Shown: positions 19,051-30,265 of the stretch, piece after piece | How positions within the stretch are numbered: the first letter of the stretch is position 1 | Layout: the number at the start of each line of letters is the position of its first letter | Source: Chondrus crispus | Taxonomy: Eukaryota; Rhodophyta; Florideophyceae; Gigartinales; Gigartinaceae | Assembly: GCF_000350225.1 (NCBI RefSeq) | Contig: NW_005179318.1 | Location: 409,578 to 444,126, forward strand | Length of the DNA stretch: 34,549 bases | Direction: 5' to 3' | Made by a program: the position numbers and the translations under genes | The notes under the pieces: model-generated | The model's input: the letters and a program-made list of their open reading frames with translations, nothing else | Told to the model about the DNA's origin: nothing | Databases searched by the model: none

Positions 19051-20618
19051 TTCTTGGTCTTCCTTCCCTGGGCGCGGCTCGCCGAGCCATGCGGCTTCGC
19101 ATAATTGACTAACCGTAAAAACGAAACGTCCCGATTGTCCTGACGGTATTGGGACACCATGGGCTTGATGCCCGAATCAAGCCCCCCGATGAACATAGTC
19201 ATCTGCTCTTCCATGGAATAGACATTCCCACATCGGTTGCTCGCGTCTGTTAGACGAATATAAAATTCCATCTCGTCTTCAGACGGTCGCTGATGTACTT
19301 CTCGCAGTGCGAGCACGGCTTGGCGGATCGCCTCATCGGTCGCGAAACTTCGCAATAACCACTGTACGGCCTCCGGCCAGACGGAAATTGTCCCATGATG
19401 GGTTCAGCCGTCTGGGACACAGAAGTGTACTGTCTTAGGGAAATTCCGCTGAGGAACTCCGGCAGCAAGCGGATCGCTTGACCTTCGTTCATCTCTTGTG
19501 TGTCAAATTCTTGCACCAGCTTGGCCAAGAAATCCAGCACCAATACGCCATCATCGCCGGTGAACGTATTGTCCCTCTTCACCTTCGGTGGTAAGTCTCT
19601 TCTAATTTTCCGTACGGCGGACCGCCGCGCTCTAGGCAGATGCGTCTGCGGGTTCCGCAAGCGGTACGTCCGGTACGAAAGCAAGTTTTTGAAGAGGTAG
19701 TTGGTCGGGTTTAATTCCTCCAACTCCTCCCATCGCGGACCGCGTCGCGTCGCGATATCTTCTGGCTCCGCGTCCACACCCCTCCGCGAGGTGGACGAAG
19801 TAACTCCGCCTCTCTTGGAGCTCTTCTTATTTGATGAAATTCCATTTCCTTCTGCTGATCGGCGACCGGAATTTCCTGAATGGTTCGACGAACCGTCGCC
19901 ACCATTTTCTTCTGAACCATTTGACTCCGAATTTGAGTCAAAAATTTCACAGTCATCACTACAGTGACCTTTCTTCTTTCGGCCTTTGGCCGGCTTGGAC
20001 CCTTTTGTCTTAGGGTCTCTGAGTCGGACTAATTTGTCCTTGTTCGCTGGACCATCGGGCTCTTCTCCATCGGGGAGCGGCCCCGCGTCCAATCTTGGTC
20101 CGGACCGGCCCGCAGCCTACTCAAGGTCTTTGAGGCGGCGCGCGGCGCGGTCAAACATGTCATCGATGCTGTCCCTTGTCTTGGCCAGAGCTTCCAGGGC
20201 TTGATTCGCGTCTCGCCGCGCTTCCTTGGCGGCGAGCTGCAGCGAATCGAATACCTCCGGCTCTCCGCCCTTGGTCGCATCGGTTAGCGAAAGTCTCGAC
20301 GAGAACCACGCGAGCTGTCAGCTCTTCCAACGCGGCGTGGAACTCGGAGGTTTGCAACTCCAGTTGCTTCTGTACTAGGGCTAATTCAGCCTGGAGATCT
20401 TTCTTCATCTCCTGGCGAATGTCGCCACTAATCTTCTGTAACCTGGTTTCCAGGTCGTCCTTATCGGCTTCTATCCTCGTCGGGGATTAACGAACTTCGG
20501 GATCCGGAGCTGTATTGGCTTGGCTTCGGGTGCGAGGTCCTCGCGGGATCCTCGACGCCCTTGCCGATCCGATCCTGCTCGCCCCAGGACCGACGTCCCC
20601 GGGGGCGCTTGTCGACAT
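19051..20618 (-). pseudogene. Element-A gag, N-terminal and capsid part
   Basis: The best start is the ATG at 20618 (MSTSAPGDVGPG), 160 bp inside the 5' LTR. A TAA at 20487-20489 follows, then a coiled-coil region (KDDLETRLQKISGDIRQEM), a frameshift near 20290, more coil (EARRDANQALEALAKTRD), and a TAG at 20117-20119. A Ser/Gly-rich acidic linker comes next, then the conserved capsid region: FLSGISLRQYTSV, frameshift near 19390, VWPEAVQWLLRSFATDEA, EDEMEFYIRLTD, and MTMFIGGLDSGIKPMV. That last set is the typical retrotransposon Gag core, which forms the particle shell around element RNA. At 19050 it is interrupted by the solo LTR and resumes at 18379 in the same phase. Start choice is supported by the leader length and conserved phase across the TAA. 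Confidence 0.85.
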
Positions 20619-20778
20619 GGTTCGTTTCCAAAAACGAACCTTAACACAAAAAAATAGAAAACGCTACAGCACCTAAATAAACTTACGTCGCAGCGACCAC
20701 TGACGTAGTCCGTTTCCACTTACGTAGTTTCTAGGTCGGGTCTCCTGTACACTAATTTCTAGGTCGGGAGACCACTTT
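20619..20778 (-). promoter_or_regulatory. Element-A leader with candidate primer-binding site
   Basis: Read leftward, the LTR ends in CACTACA and is followed by AAAG and then TGGTCTCCCGACC (20762-20774). A tRNA 3' end of GGTCGGGAGACCA would pair with it, ending in CCA as required; I cannot assign the tRNA, and it is not the usual initiator Met end. The 13-mer TTTCTAGGTCGGG occurs at 20756-20768 and again at 20728-20740, so the site is partly duplicated. Confidence 0.5.
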
Positions 20779-21860
20779 TGTAGTGAATGCGCTTGTCAGG
20801 CAGAGACTAAGGTCCGATGGTCCAACACAGCAACAGCAACAACAACAACAACGACTGCGGACGGCACAGCGCTACGGAGCGTTCGAGTCTCTCTTTCCCT
20901 TTAGGCGGGTTTGCGGCCCGCAGTAGCTCGGATCCCAACGGGGGGGCAAGAGAAGGGCCCAGCCCGAGATCGGTATGATTGGTAGAGTCTTGTAAAGGCA
21001 ACTGCTCGAGGAGTTCGGGGGGGGGGGTGTTTGAGTAAACCGGGCCCAATGCGTCGTAAATCCAATGCTTGTAGAGCGCCTTGTACACCTTATTCCCTTG
21101 ATAAGGTCCTCGACGGGGAAGTCGCAACGTAGCCTGACGGAATGAGCAAACAGTAGCAGCGCTACACCTTCGTACTGCCCGATGGCAAAAGTACCAACAC
21201 CGGATCGGTCGCAACCAAAGCCGATGGCACCAACACTGTCTTATGCACACGATAAGACCTTCGACGGGGACGTCGTTACAACAGACTCCGACGGAAATGA
21301 GAACAAAGTAGCAGCACTACACTTACGTGTCGCCCGATGGCCAAGACGCCAACACCAGATCGGTCGCAACCAACCCCAATGGAACCAACACAATGAAAAA
21401 CACCAATGGTGTACCAACACAGAAGCCCGATGGCTAATGACGTCACGTTGCGGATCGCAATCCTACCAGGTGGGACCAACTCAAGATTAAGGGAAATTAG
21501 GATAGGGAAATAAAGGAAAAGGAAAGGGAACCCCCGAGCGCAAAGGATACCGTAGGCTAGAGTAGAAGGGAATGTCTTGTAAAAGACGGACTTCGACCAA
21601 GGCGATATCAAACTCTGGCAACTCGGGTTACCTTTACTGACTCGTGGGTCAGAGGGCTAAGGTATATATCGCCCCGCCAGAGCCACTACAGTATCTCCCG
21701 GCGCTAGATCCTAAATCTAATCTAATGTTAGGTAATTAATTTGTAACTAAATTAAAGTAAATAATTAAAATAATAGTGTGAAATAAATCACACTTAAGTC
21801 CCCCAATCCGGACTACAGTACCCCCCTGATCTCCTTTCCCAGGCCGGTTATTGCACTACA
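20779..21860 (-). mobile_element. 5' LTR of element A (family A)
   Basis: In its orientation it begins TGTAGTGCAATAACC and ends GCGCATTCACTACA. It matches the LTR at 1448-3013 over most of its length, including ATATATA (21663-21669 on the + strand as TATATAT) and the CTCCGTAGCGCTGTG block near 20870. It is 1082 bp, longer than the 892 bp of the other copy, partly because of an internal tandem duplication (21100-21400). It directly joins the pol of element D at 21861, so element A inserted into D. The duplication expected on its far side is not available because the 3' LTR is missing. Confidence 0.88.
21100..21400. repeat. Tandem duplication inside LTR A, about 151-bp period
   Basis: GATAAGGTCCTCGACGGGG at 21100 recurs as GATAAGACCTTCGACGGGG at 21251. 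Both copies continue with TAGCAGC(G/A)CTACAC, a CCCGATGGC block and CGGTCGCAACCAA. Confidence 0.75.
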
Positions 21861-24800
21861 GGGACAAGCCCCAATCTGAGAAGGGGGAGAAGCTCCCCTC
21901 GGCTTCGTCGAAGGTGGAACCTCGAGAGGGTGACACTGTCTCCCTCCAACATCTGCCGTCGCATGTCCGCACCCGAGTACGTGACATGCTGACGCCGTAC
22001 TCCCGTATGTGAAGTGGCGACCTCGGGGAACTCCGGGCTACGCGGCACCGGATTGAACTCAACCCCGGCTCGAAGCCGTTTCGATGTCGCCCTATCGGGC
22101 TGGACCACGGTCTCGACAAGCCGAACAAGACGCCGTAGACGGGATGATCTCAAGCGGGGTCATCTCCCGATCATAATCAGAGTGGGCGTCCCCGGTGGTT
22201 CTTATCCCCAAACCGGATGGATCCCTCCGTTTCTGCGTCGATTACAGACGTTTGAACGAGATGACAGTACGGGACACTTACCCGATTCCTCGGATGGACG
22301 AGTGCGTGGACTCGCTCTGCGAAGCGAACGTGTTCACAACTCTAGATTGTAACTAGGGTTATTGGCAAATCCCTGTTGCGGAAGAAGACCTCCCGAAAAC
22401 CACGTTCACGTGTCATGCCGGTACTTATCAATTTAACCGAATGCCGTTCGGGCCGATGAACGCGCCCGCCACATTCCAACGGATGTTGGACATTCTACTC
22501 TCCGGATACCGATGGAAGAGCTGCCTCATCTACTTGGATGACATTGTCATATTCTCGAAGGATTATGAAACTCATCTCAAAGATGTCGAGGTAATTCTCT
22601 CTACTCTACAACAAGAGGGGCTATCACTGAAGCTGAACAAGTGTAAATTCTTTCAGGACTCCGTGGAGTACCTGGGTCATATCATTCGACCCGGGGAACT
22701 TCATGTCCACCCGAAGAATGTCTCGGCTTTGGGCGACGCCAAGCCGCCACGAACCCAGACCGAGCTTCGCTCGTTTCTGGGTATGTGTAACGTGTACCGA
22801 CGTTTCGTCGACCACTTCGCCAAGATTGCGGCGCCGTTGACGTCCATGCTCAAGAAGGGGGAGCCCGATCGGCTCCCCAAACTGGACGAAGACCGCAGAT
22901 CTGCCTTCGAAGCTCTGAAGACTTGCCTGATTTCCCCGCCGGTATTGCGACTACCGCGGCTGGGGCTACCGTATTCCCTTGACACGGATGCATCCGACAC
23001 CCAACTCGGTTGCACATTATTACAGCAACACGAAAATGGTAACAGATACCCCGTCGGGTTCTGGTCTCGGACGCTCTCTTCGGCGGAAAGGAATTACTCC
23101 ACAACGGAGAAAGAATGTTTGGCCATTGTATGGGCCATTCAGACGGTGCGTCCGTACTTGGAACGCGAGCGATTCACGGTTAATACCGACCATCGTTCCC
23201 TCCGTTGGTTAATGATTCTCGCCAACGCAAGCGGGCGTCTAGCACGGTGGCGCTTGCGCCTAGCCGAGTTGACTTCGACGTCACGTACGTGAAGGGCATC
23301 AAGAATTGTCTCGCCGACGCCCTCAGTCGAATACCGTCTACAGGGGGCACAACCGTCCCCATCGACGAAGAAATACCGTGCTTCTCCGCTATGGAGTTTC
23401 ACGAAGACAAACCGGAAGTGGAATCCGAGGAGTGTGACGACGACATTCACGACGGATGCCTCGTCCTCGCCCCCCCGGCTTCCGAGGCCGCAATTACACA
23501 CGACGAGATTGTACTCGCTCAACACTCCGACCCGTTCTGTAAGCAGATCGCTTCCCACCTTAAGAAGGGGGAGGGTGTGCCCCAAATTCGCCTTTCCAAG
23601 TTCTTCATGAACAAGGAAGGGGTACTTTGTCGGAAAGCGCACCTTGACAGTGTTGAGCAAATCGTCGTACCAGCCACTCTGCGCGAGCGAGTGTTGTATA
23701 TGGCGCATTACCCCGTCGCCTCGGGACATCCCGGAGGCAGGCGTCTGTTCTACACCTTGAGAAAACGGTACTACTGGCCGAGTATGTCTGTCGACGCATA
23801 CGCCACAGTCAGAAGGTGCTCCGACTGTGCGAAAGCTCGCATCAAATTGCGGAGGCACAACGCGAAGTTGAAAACGTTCCCTCCGATGGGACCCCTGGAG
23901 TTCATCGCCATTGATATCCAAGGTGAGATCCCCAGAACGCCAAGGGGCAATCGATACCTCTTGGTAATATCTGATCGTTACTCAAAGCTGACCCGAACGG
24001 TGCCGCTTAAGAGAATTACCGCCGAGACCGCTGCTCAGGCGTTCGTCACACACTGGGTCTTCGTATACGGAGCCCCAGTGAGGCTACTCTCCGACAATGG
24101 GAGTCAATTCACGTCAAGGTTCTTCCTTGCCGTGTGCAAAATCCTTCGCGTCGAAAGCGTGTTCACCACAGCTTATCACTCACAAGCTAATGGACAAGTG
24201 GAGAGGTTCAACAGCACCCTGGTTTCCTCCCTACGGCACTACCTAGCCGACAACCAACGCGATTGGGATCAGTTTACGGACGCGCTAACCTACGGTTACA
24301 ACTGTACCGTGAACCACATGATCGGCATGAAGCTGTTCGATCTCGTGTTATCTCGGACACCGTCGCCGCTTTCCATCCATCAGACCCCTACGCTGTAGCC
24401 CGATGTCTCGCCGACGCAATACAAGCTCCGGTTCCTAACGTGGTTGCGCGGGCTAATGTCAACAGCCCGCGACACGCTGCTCGCCGGTCAAGACCGCTAT
24501 AAACGCGATTTCGACAAGAGAATGCGGACGCCGACACCGCACTACTCAATAGGTGATCAAGTACTCATCGAGCGAAAGACATCCCTGCGAGTGGATGAGA
24601 AGACGGATAAGGACCGGGTCAATAACAAGTTGGCGCCCCGAACAGAAGGTCCGTTCCCAGTGGTGGCCCTTGACGAGCATACAATGACCATCCTCAGGAC
24701 GACGGGACTGAAGGATCGCGTCTCGAGAGACCTCATTGGTAAAGCCCCTCCTCTCCGGACCGAGCTCACTGAACCAAAACCCCCTGAGGTGACCGTCCCC

Positions 24801-25902
24801 GTCGACGACGACGCGGAATTCGCACCCCCTACGGCGACTCCACCGGGAGAGGATGACTTCGACCAACGTGGCACGAGTAGATCCCCTCCAGAGTCGACCG
24901 ACGTGGAGAGTCGGGACACTACTCGCAGCAGAAAAGGGAGGGAGAACGCGACTAACCGCCCAGAAGAAACCCGACCCCCTCAGTCGAAACCCATGATCCG
25001 GAACACGGGGAGTTCCTCAACAACCTGATTAATGGACGCCTTTCGAGGCGACTCGCGTACCCGGATCATATCTCAACTGAATCCGAGGTCCGGCCCCTGC
25101 AGGCGAAAACCCCGTACCGGAGGACGACTTCACCCCTTCACGACTACCCTCGCCGTTGGAGTCACAGCTCCCTGTCGAGCGCCCGCGGCTCTCTGCACAG
25201 GTGGGCGATACGCGAGACCGGACAGAGCAGACGAAAGTAGTTCCACAGTCCCCTCCAGTCCCTCGACATACGCGTACCGCGAAGGCGAGCCCTACGGCTC
25301 AGCACCCTTGCCCAACGACCCGCGCCCCGAGCGGCGACGGGTCAGTGAGCAAAAGAGCGAGTACTTTCACCAGCAAGCCACTTGACACGTGAGAAGGTCC
25401 TCATGGGGAAAATCAAAAGAAAATCTCCCGGGGCGAACGCACCGTACCGGTGGTGATCACGGAATTCGCTCCCTGCTCCAATCGGACGCCTCCGGGTGCA
25501 GAAAAGATCACCGGGGGGCACGTCGCGAAAATGGCGTCTATGTGTACCTTCGGGAACCCTCTCCTCCTCCCTTCGGGACGTCCTTCCTCCCCGGCATCCG
25601 CGGTTGATACCTCAGCTCAACGCGCGACCACCACGCCCTCTGAGGCGACGAGACGGCCCCCTCCTACCGAGGAAGCCACCAACACCTACGTGGTCGAGGC
25701 TCTTACCGATCATAAGCCGGGAGCGGACGGAGTTCCGCTCTTCCGCGTTCGTTGGTACGGTTACGCGGCAGATGATGACACCTGGGAGCCCGCGAACTAC
25801 ATCGACTATAATACCGTCGTGCGGTTCTGCAGACGTAAGCGTGTTCCCGTACCGAACGTCCAGCTATGGTCTACTCCGGGCAGCGTGGGGATAGACAATT
25901 AA
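21861..25902 (+). pseudogene. Element-D pol: RT, RNase H, integrase, chromodomain
   Basis: The frame is open from the LTR junction (EKGEKLPSASSKVEPREGD). It reads LTPYSRM, TGA (22010-22012), SGDLGELRATRHRIEL, a frameshift near 22090, YRAGPRSRQ, TAA (22174-22176), SEWASPVVLIPKPDG. RT follows with LDCN, TAG (22354-22356), GYWQIP and YLDD at 22531-22542. RNase H has the normal LDTDASD. A one-base loss near 23268 shifts the frame before DFDVTYVKG. The zinc domain (HYPVASGHPG, CSDC), DDE core (AIDIQG, LSDNGSQF, NGQVERFN), TAG (24396-24398) and linker follow to a TGA at 25026. The chromodomain (FRVRWYGYAADDDTWEP, about 25740-25800) is in another phase. The protein is about half identical to element A by eye, so it is a separate family. 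It is clearly dead. Confidence 0.93.
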
Positions 25903-26633
25903 CCCCCAAGCCGACCCTGGATTTGTCTCGTTTTCGGGTCTTGTTGCCCGCCTACTCACCAAGGGACCACCCGCGAATCCCTCGTGGTGAACCCTCGACC
26001 TCACAGTCGACTCATATCCGGTTAAGTTACAGCCGTGTAAGACCGGCTCCGTCCATGACCTTGCCGCCAGCCAAGGAACGACTCCTCGCGGCCTGGCACG
26101 TCCGAACAGCGTCCCGCGTAACCGCGAAGGACCTCTCTTCTTCGGGTGACGTAACCCCCCCGAGGTGTCAGCTACAAGCTGTGTGTGTTCTTGGATCTGG
26201 CGCGGTACTCATTTCAGGACCAGGAGCCCCCGGCTACAGAGGTCGTGTGTGAACCGCTCGGTTGTTCGCGTCCCGAGGCGCCCCCATAATTGCCCTCAGC
26301 GCCCCGGGTCACCCTCTCACGGGCACTACGCGACTCGCCCTCAGGTGACGGTCGATCTCCGAGGATCTCCCACTCGTGGGGCCCCCTTCCTTCCCGCGAA
26401 CACCGCGAACGGGCCCCCCCTTCTCGGGTTGCGTAAAAACGACACCCCCCGAAGTTTCTGCTTCGAGCTGTGTACACCGCTCGGCACAAGGCGCCAGCGT
26501 AAGGCGATTGATATGAGAAGAGGTCCCGTTTAACGTCTACTGTAACTCCTCTTCTTTTTTTTACACGCGCGTATCGCGTTACCCCGCGGTGCCCCTTTAT
26601 GAGGACGCACACCCGCTATTACCCCGACTCCTC
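25903..26633. other. Spacer after element-D pol, no supported gene
   Basis: C-rich sequence with short frames on both strands. A minus-strand frame (26214-26612) follows the antisense gene but shows no clear domain. I see no LTR or repeat array here. Confidence 0.4.
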
Positions 26634-28230
26634 TTAGTCGGCAAGCTCGTCCTCTACTCCCGCCACCGGCGCCACAGGGGCATACGACGGAACCGACCCC
26701 TCGTCCGAGTCGAGAGGGTCCCCCTCGACCGCCGTCGCCACAGGGGCCCCCACCAATACCGGTGCGACCTCCCCAACCGGATCCTCTACCGCCATAGGTG
26801 TGTCCGTCACGGGTGCGGACGAACCGGGGTCCGCCGCCGCCTTAAGGCGTTTCACCCCCGCCACAAATTCGGCGTTGTGTACCAATTTCGCTAACTCGTC
26901 CTCTGAGACGCCCGACTCGGCAAACAATCTACGCCGTGCCGTTGACGGCCTCTCCCGGTGACGGCGACTCGTCGCGCGGCACTCCCGCTGATGCCGACAC
27001 ACCCGGATTCCCTCCCGGACCAACAGCGCCTTCGGGGGCGTGCGGCTCAACGTCAGCCGCTGCCACAGGTTCTGTAGCTCCCTGCATCAACTCCAGTTGC
27101 AGACTCGTGAACGTCGCCGGGTCGAATCGGATCCAATTTCCGGACCCCGGCCCTCCGACGTCCTCGCGCCTCCCCGGCGATGCGTTCGCGCGATCCGTAC
27201 GGTCTTAATGGTGTCCTTGACCGTACGGTACGCGCGGCCAATCCACCTTGTCGTGGATTTCTAACAGCGCATGTAGCTGATCGGACACCCATGCTCCGCC
27301 CAGTACAGTATCCATGTTCAACTTGCGCAACCATTTAGTGACCATGGTCGGTAACACATATAATCGTCCATCGACGGATGACCATATGAACCGTTTCGCA
27401 ACAATTGCGATCCACTCGCTAAGGACAATTATCCAGCGAGGCGAACGCGGCGATTCATTGAGACTCAAGCCGAAATACACCAAACAAGGTGGAATCTCCG
27501 CAGGGAAGTCCGCAGCGACTTCGTTCTGCGAAAACCACTGCGGTATCTGCGGATACCGCTCGTATCGGGATCGAGGCTGGAAGGTCGTCGCTTCGATCCA
27601 CTCGTACGCCACAAAAAATCCAAGGGCGTTTCTCATCCGACGCTCAAACTTGAGCTTGTCGTAATAACTCGGGTTGCTCTCCCGTTCTACATACGCCTCG
27701 AAGCGCGAGGGGAGAATTGGCTTGTCCTATGACAAGTAGTCCACAGCCGGCTCCTCGACACGCTCCGGCAAGTTGTCCAACACACGCCTTAAATTGGCGA
27801 CGTACCCCCGATCCCCCTCACTGCGGTACGCCCATGTGTCGAAGTCCCACTCTACAGGGACCGGGCGGTTACACGGCGTCCCCGCGAGCCGGCGCTCCAA
27901 AGCCGCCATATACTTCTGGCGTCGAACCCGCCCATCGCGGCGATACTTCAGCCACACGTGTTCCTCCTCCACCGCGAGGCGGAAGGAAAAATCACGAGAC
28001 CATACAGCACGTAAGCTGAGCCCCCCGGGAAGAGCCCTTGTCACGTCCGCATAGGCCCGGATCAGGGAGCTGTCCCGTAAACCCGCTGCATTTAGGAATG
28101 GCGCACGTTCGAACAGTAGCGGGTCGTTCGCCATTGTCTTACCCTGCAACTCGCGTGGTGCTGGCCACTCGTTCCAGCCCTCGCCTCCTGTCCTCTCCGG
28201 TTCTCCATACGGATTATGGAATCGTTCCAT
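26634..28230 (-). pseudogene. Antisense reading frame of unknown function behind element D (about 530 codons)
   Basis: Read leftward from the ATG at 28230 (MERFHNPYGEPERTGG). The N-terminal two thirds is a well-mixed globular sequence rich in Trp, Tyr and Arg (PVEWDFDTWAYRSEGDRGYV; LGFFVAYEWIEATTFQPRSR; IIVLSEWIAIVAKRFIWSS). The C-terminal third is acidic and Pro/Val/Ala-rich after a short helical patch (VSEDELAKLVHNAEFVAGVK). In-frame stops lie at 27727-27729 (TAG) and 27205-27207 (TAA), and a frameshift near 26935. Phase is otherwise kept for the whole length, which is strong evidence of former coding. I recognise no family. It lies opposite to pol D and 370 bp before a purine tract and LTR. 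It could be an antisense ORF of element D, a captured gene, or the gag of a reverse-oriented element. Confidence 0.55.
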
Positions 28231-28601
28231 CGCTCGTCTTACGGGACAACGAACCGCGTCTCCCCGCTCGCCGAAGCGCTTGCTGATCGCCCGCTGTAGC
28301 GACGTCGTGGAATCCGAGGCGGCACACGAGGGGAAGGAAGGGGCTCGAAGAAGGTAGGAAAAGGGGAATTCGAAACGACAGGGGGGGCTTCCGAGCTGGG
28401 TCGGTTTGGAACTTCAAGCCCGCCGCAGAAAACGGAAGAAAGGGACAAACGGACCGACTCTTCGTCGCTCGATAGTCCACCTCGCCGCACACGTCCCCTC
28501 TCTTCCTACCCCGGTCGTTCCGTCAGCGCCGCTACCTCATTCGGCGGATATTTCTACCCTCCATACACAAGGGGACGCGTGTTTTTCTAAGAAGGGGGAT
28601 C
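28231..28601. other. Spacer ending in a purine tract
   Basis: No gene. It ends in CTAAGAAGGGGGATC (to 28601) directly before the LTR at 28602. The purine run is a good candidate polypurine tract for a + strand element. Confidence 0.45.
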
Positions 28602-29220
28602 TGTAGTGCACTGTACTTGGTACCGGGATAGCTGTCCTAATCTCGCCAAAATCGCGCTCGCCGCCACCACGTGTACCACGGGTACACGTGGATCCCCTGT
28701 CTCTCTAGATCAGATCCCCACCGGTGGACACGTGCAATACATCTGCCACACCTCGGGGCTACACCCGTATATTCTAGTTACTCAACTTTATAGTGTAATT
28801 TAGCTTTGCCATTACGGCGACGGGGACTATATAGTCGACCCGATCATCAAGGTAAAGAGGCACGAAGTCTCGAGTCTTGGACCTTGGTTTCTGGATTGGA
28901 GGTTGTAGCCTCGACTCGGTACTGGCTCGTCCATACCGACCAAGCCATCTACACCCCTCGAATCTCAACTGCCTTCTCCGCGCGCGTCGACCCACCCGCG
29001 CGAGCCCTACGTTAGCTACTGTGCTGTCCGCTCCGTTAGCTCTGTTTTTCCATTAATTCTTCCTCTTTATTGCTGACTTTAGTTCTACTTTTCTACCGCG
29101 CAAGCCGCGCCCGGATCCCGGTTCCGGACATCCACCGGGTGGTCTCCCGTTATCCCCTTACGAGTCCGAACGCGCGTCGCTCTGCCTCCAGCCCGCCACA
29201 CGTGGCTGTAGTGCACGACA
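28602..29220 (+). mobile_element. Probable LTR (E), related to family A by its ends
   Basis: It begins TGTAGTGCACTGTACTTGG and ends TAGTGCACGACA, giving near-perfect 10-bp inverted ends similar to those of family A. Inside are CCACGTGTACC and GGTACACGTGG as an 11-bp inverted repeat (about 28669-28694) and a CTATATAG promoter-like motif near 28828. A purine tract precedes it and a gag-like frame follows, so it may serve as 3' LTR of D and 5' LTR of the next element. I found no second copy in the window, and the right end is ambiguous because TGTAGTGCAC occurs there too. Confidence 0.45.
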
Positions 29221-29274
29221 CAAATATCTTCATGCTCCCAAGAGCCGGCGCCGTGTCTCCCTTCCAGAGGTCCC

Positions 29275-30265
29275 GTGCGGGAAGAGCCGAATCGCCAGGA
29301 GCGCGTTGGCAAGTACCCGCGAACGAAAAGGGGTGCAGAAGCCCATGCTGCTCACGTGGAGCGCGTGGCCCGCGCGCGGACGATATTGCGAACCAGAGCG
29401 GCACCTGTACCCCCTATGATAGGGGAGGCCCTCGTGGGACGCCCACACGGCCAATCGGAATCGACGGCCAGCGCGGCAGGCGACAATGACCCAGAAAGGG
29501 ACGACCAGCGTGGAGGTGTCGGAGAAACCCCGGGGAGACGACGCCCCCTCGGAGGAGGACAGGACACTGGCCTCGAGCCGCCCACCGGAGGCCGAGGCAG
29601 ACAAATCGTGTTTCGGCCAAGCGTCGGGGACGTATTTGTACCGGAACGGAACAAGAAGAAGAAAAAGAAGGTAGACTACCATTCCGAGAACTCGGCCGTG
29701 AGCGATACCCCTGAGGACGAAATGGAGTCATCCGATGATGACAAAGAAGCTGACGTCCCGCATTTGGGCCGCGATCATGGCAAGTCCTTACAAGGAGACG
29801 GTAGCGGGGATGTGCAACCCGCTGCTGTGGACGAGAACCCAAGACTGACCAGGCCCTGATGAAGGAAATGCCCCATTTGGGTTCATGGCTGGACGCCGAG
29901 TTCAATCGCCGCGTGGCTGCGGCCCTAAGCGCCAAGCTCCCTGAAAAGGTATATGTCCTTCTACAGGACGAGGTCAAAAAATGTATCGATGGCTTCGTCC
30001 CTTCGGTTCTGGCGCGCATACCCCTTCGGGACATCATTCGCGCGGCGATAGCGCGCCGTGACGTCGCAGGTACAGTGCCGGAAGTCCCGGTACCACAGAC
30101 CCGAACACGGGACGAGAACTCCGATTACGGGCAAGTGCAGGACCCTGAGCGACGTACAGGGCGGACTGGAACAGCTGGTAGTGCAAGGGATTGGCAATTC
30201 GATACGGACAGTACGACCTCTTCCAAATGGTCGGATTCCAGCTTTGGGGAGGTCCTCGGCACGGG
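29275..30265 (+). pseudogene. Gag-like frame of element E, cut by LTR C1
   Basis: Three overlapping phases carry the likely product. A possible start is the ATG at 29486 (MTQKGTTSVEVSEKPRGDD). The next phase has a lysine run and an acidic stretch (VFVPERNKKKKKKVDYHSE; DEMESSDDDKEADVPHLG) ending in TGA at 29857-29859. The third phase starts at the overlapping ATG (TGATG): HLGSWLDAEFNRRVAAALSA and VLLQDEVKKCIDGF, resembling helical Gag assembly segments. It is open up to the LTR at 30266. Assignment to Gag is based on position behind an LTR and on the charged/helical layout, which resembles the N-terminal part of element-A gag; no zinc knuckle is present before the break. Confidence 0.4.

Noticed and set aside
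14370..24398. Alternative genetic code with reassigned stop codons
   Set aside because: All three stops occur in frame, TGA falls on Arg columns as well as a likely Trp column, TGG is used for Trp, and frameshifts and active-site changes show ordinary decay.
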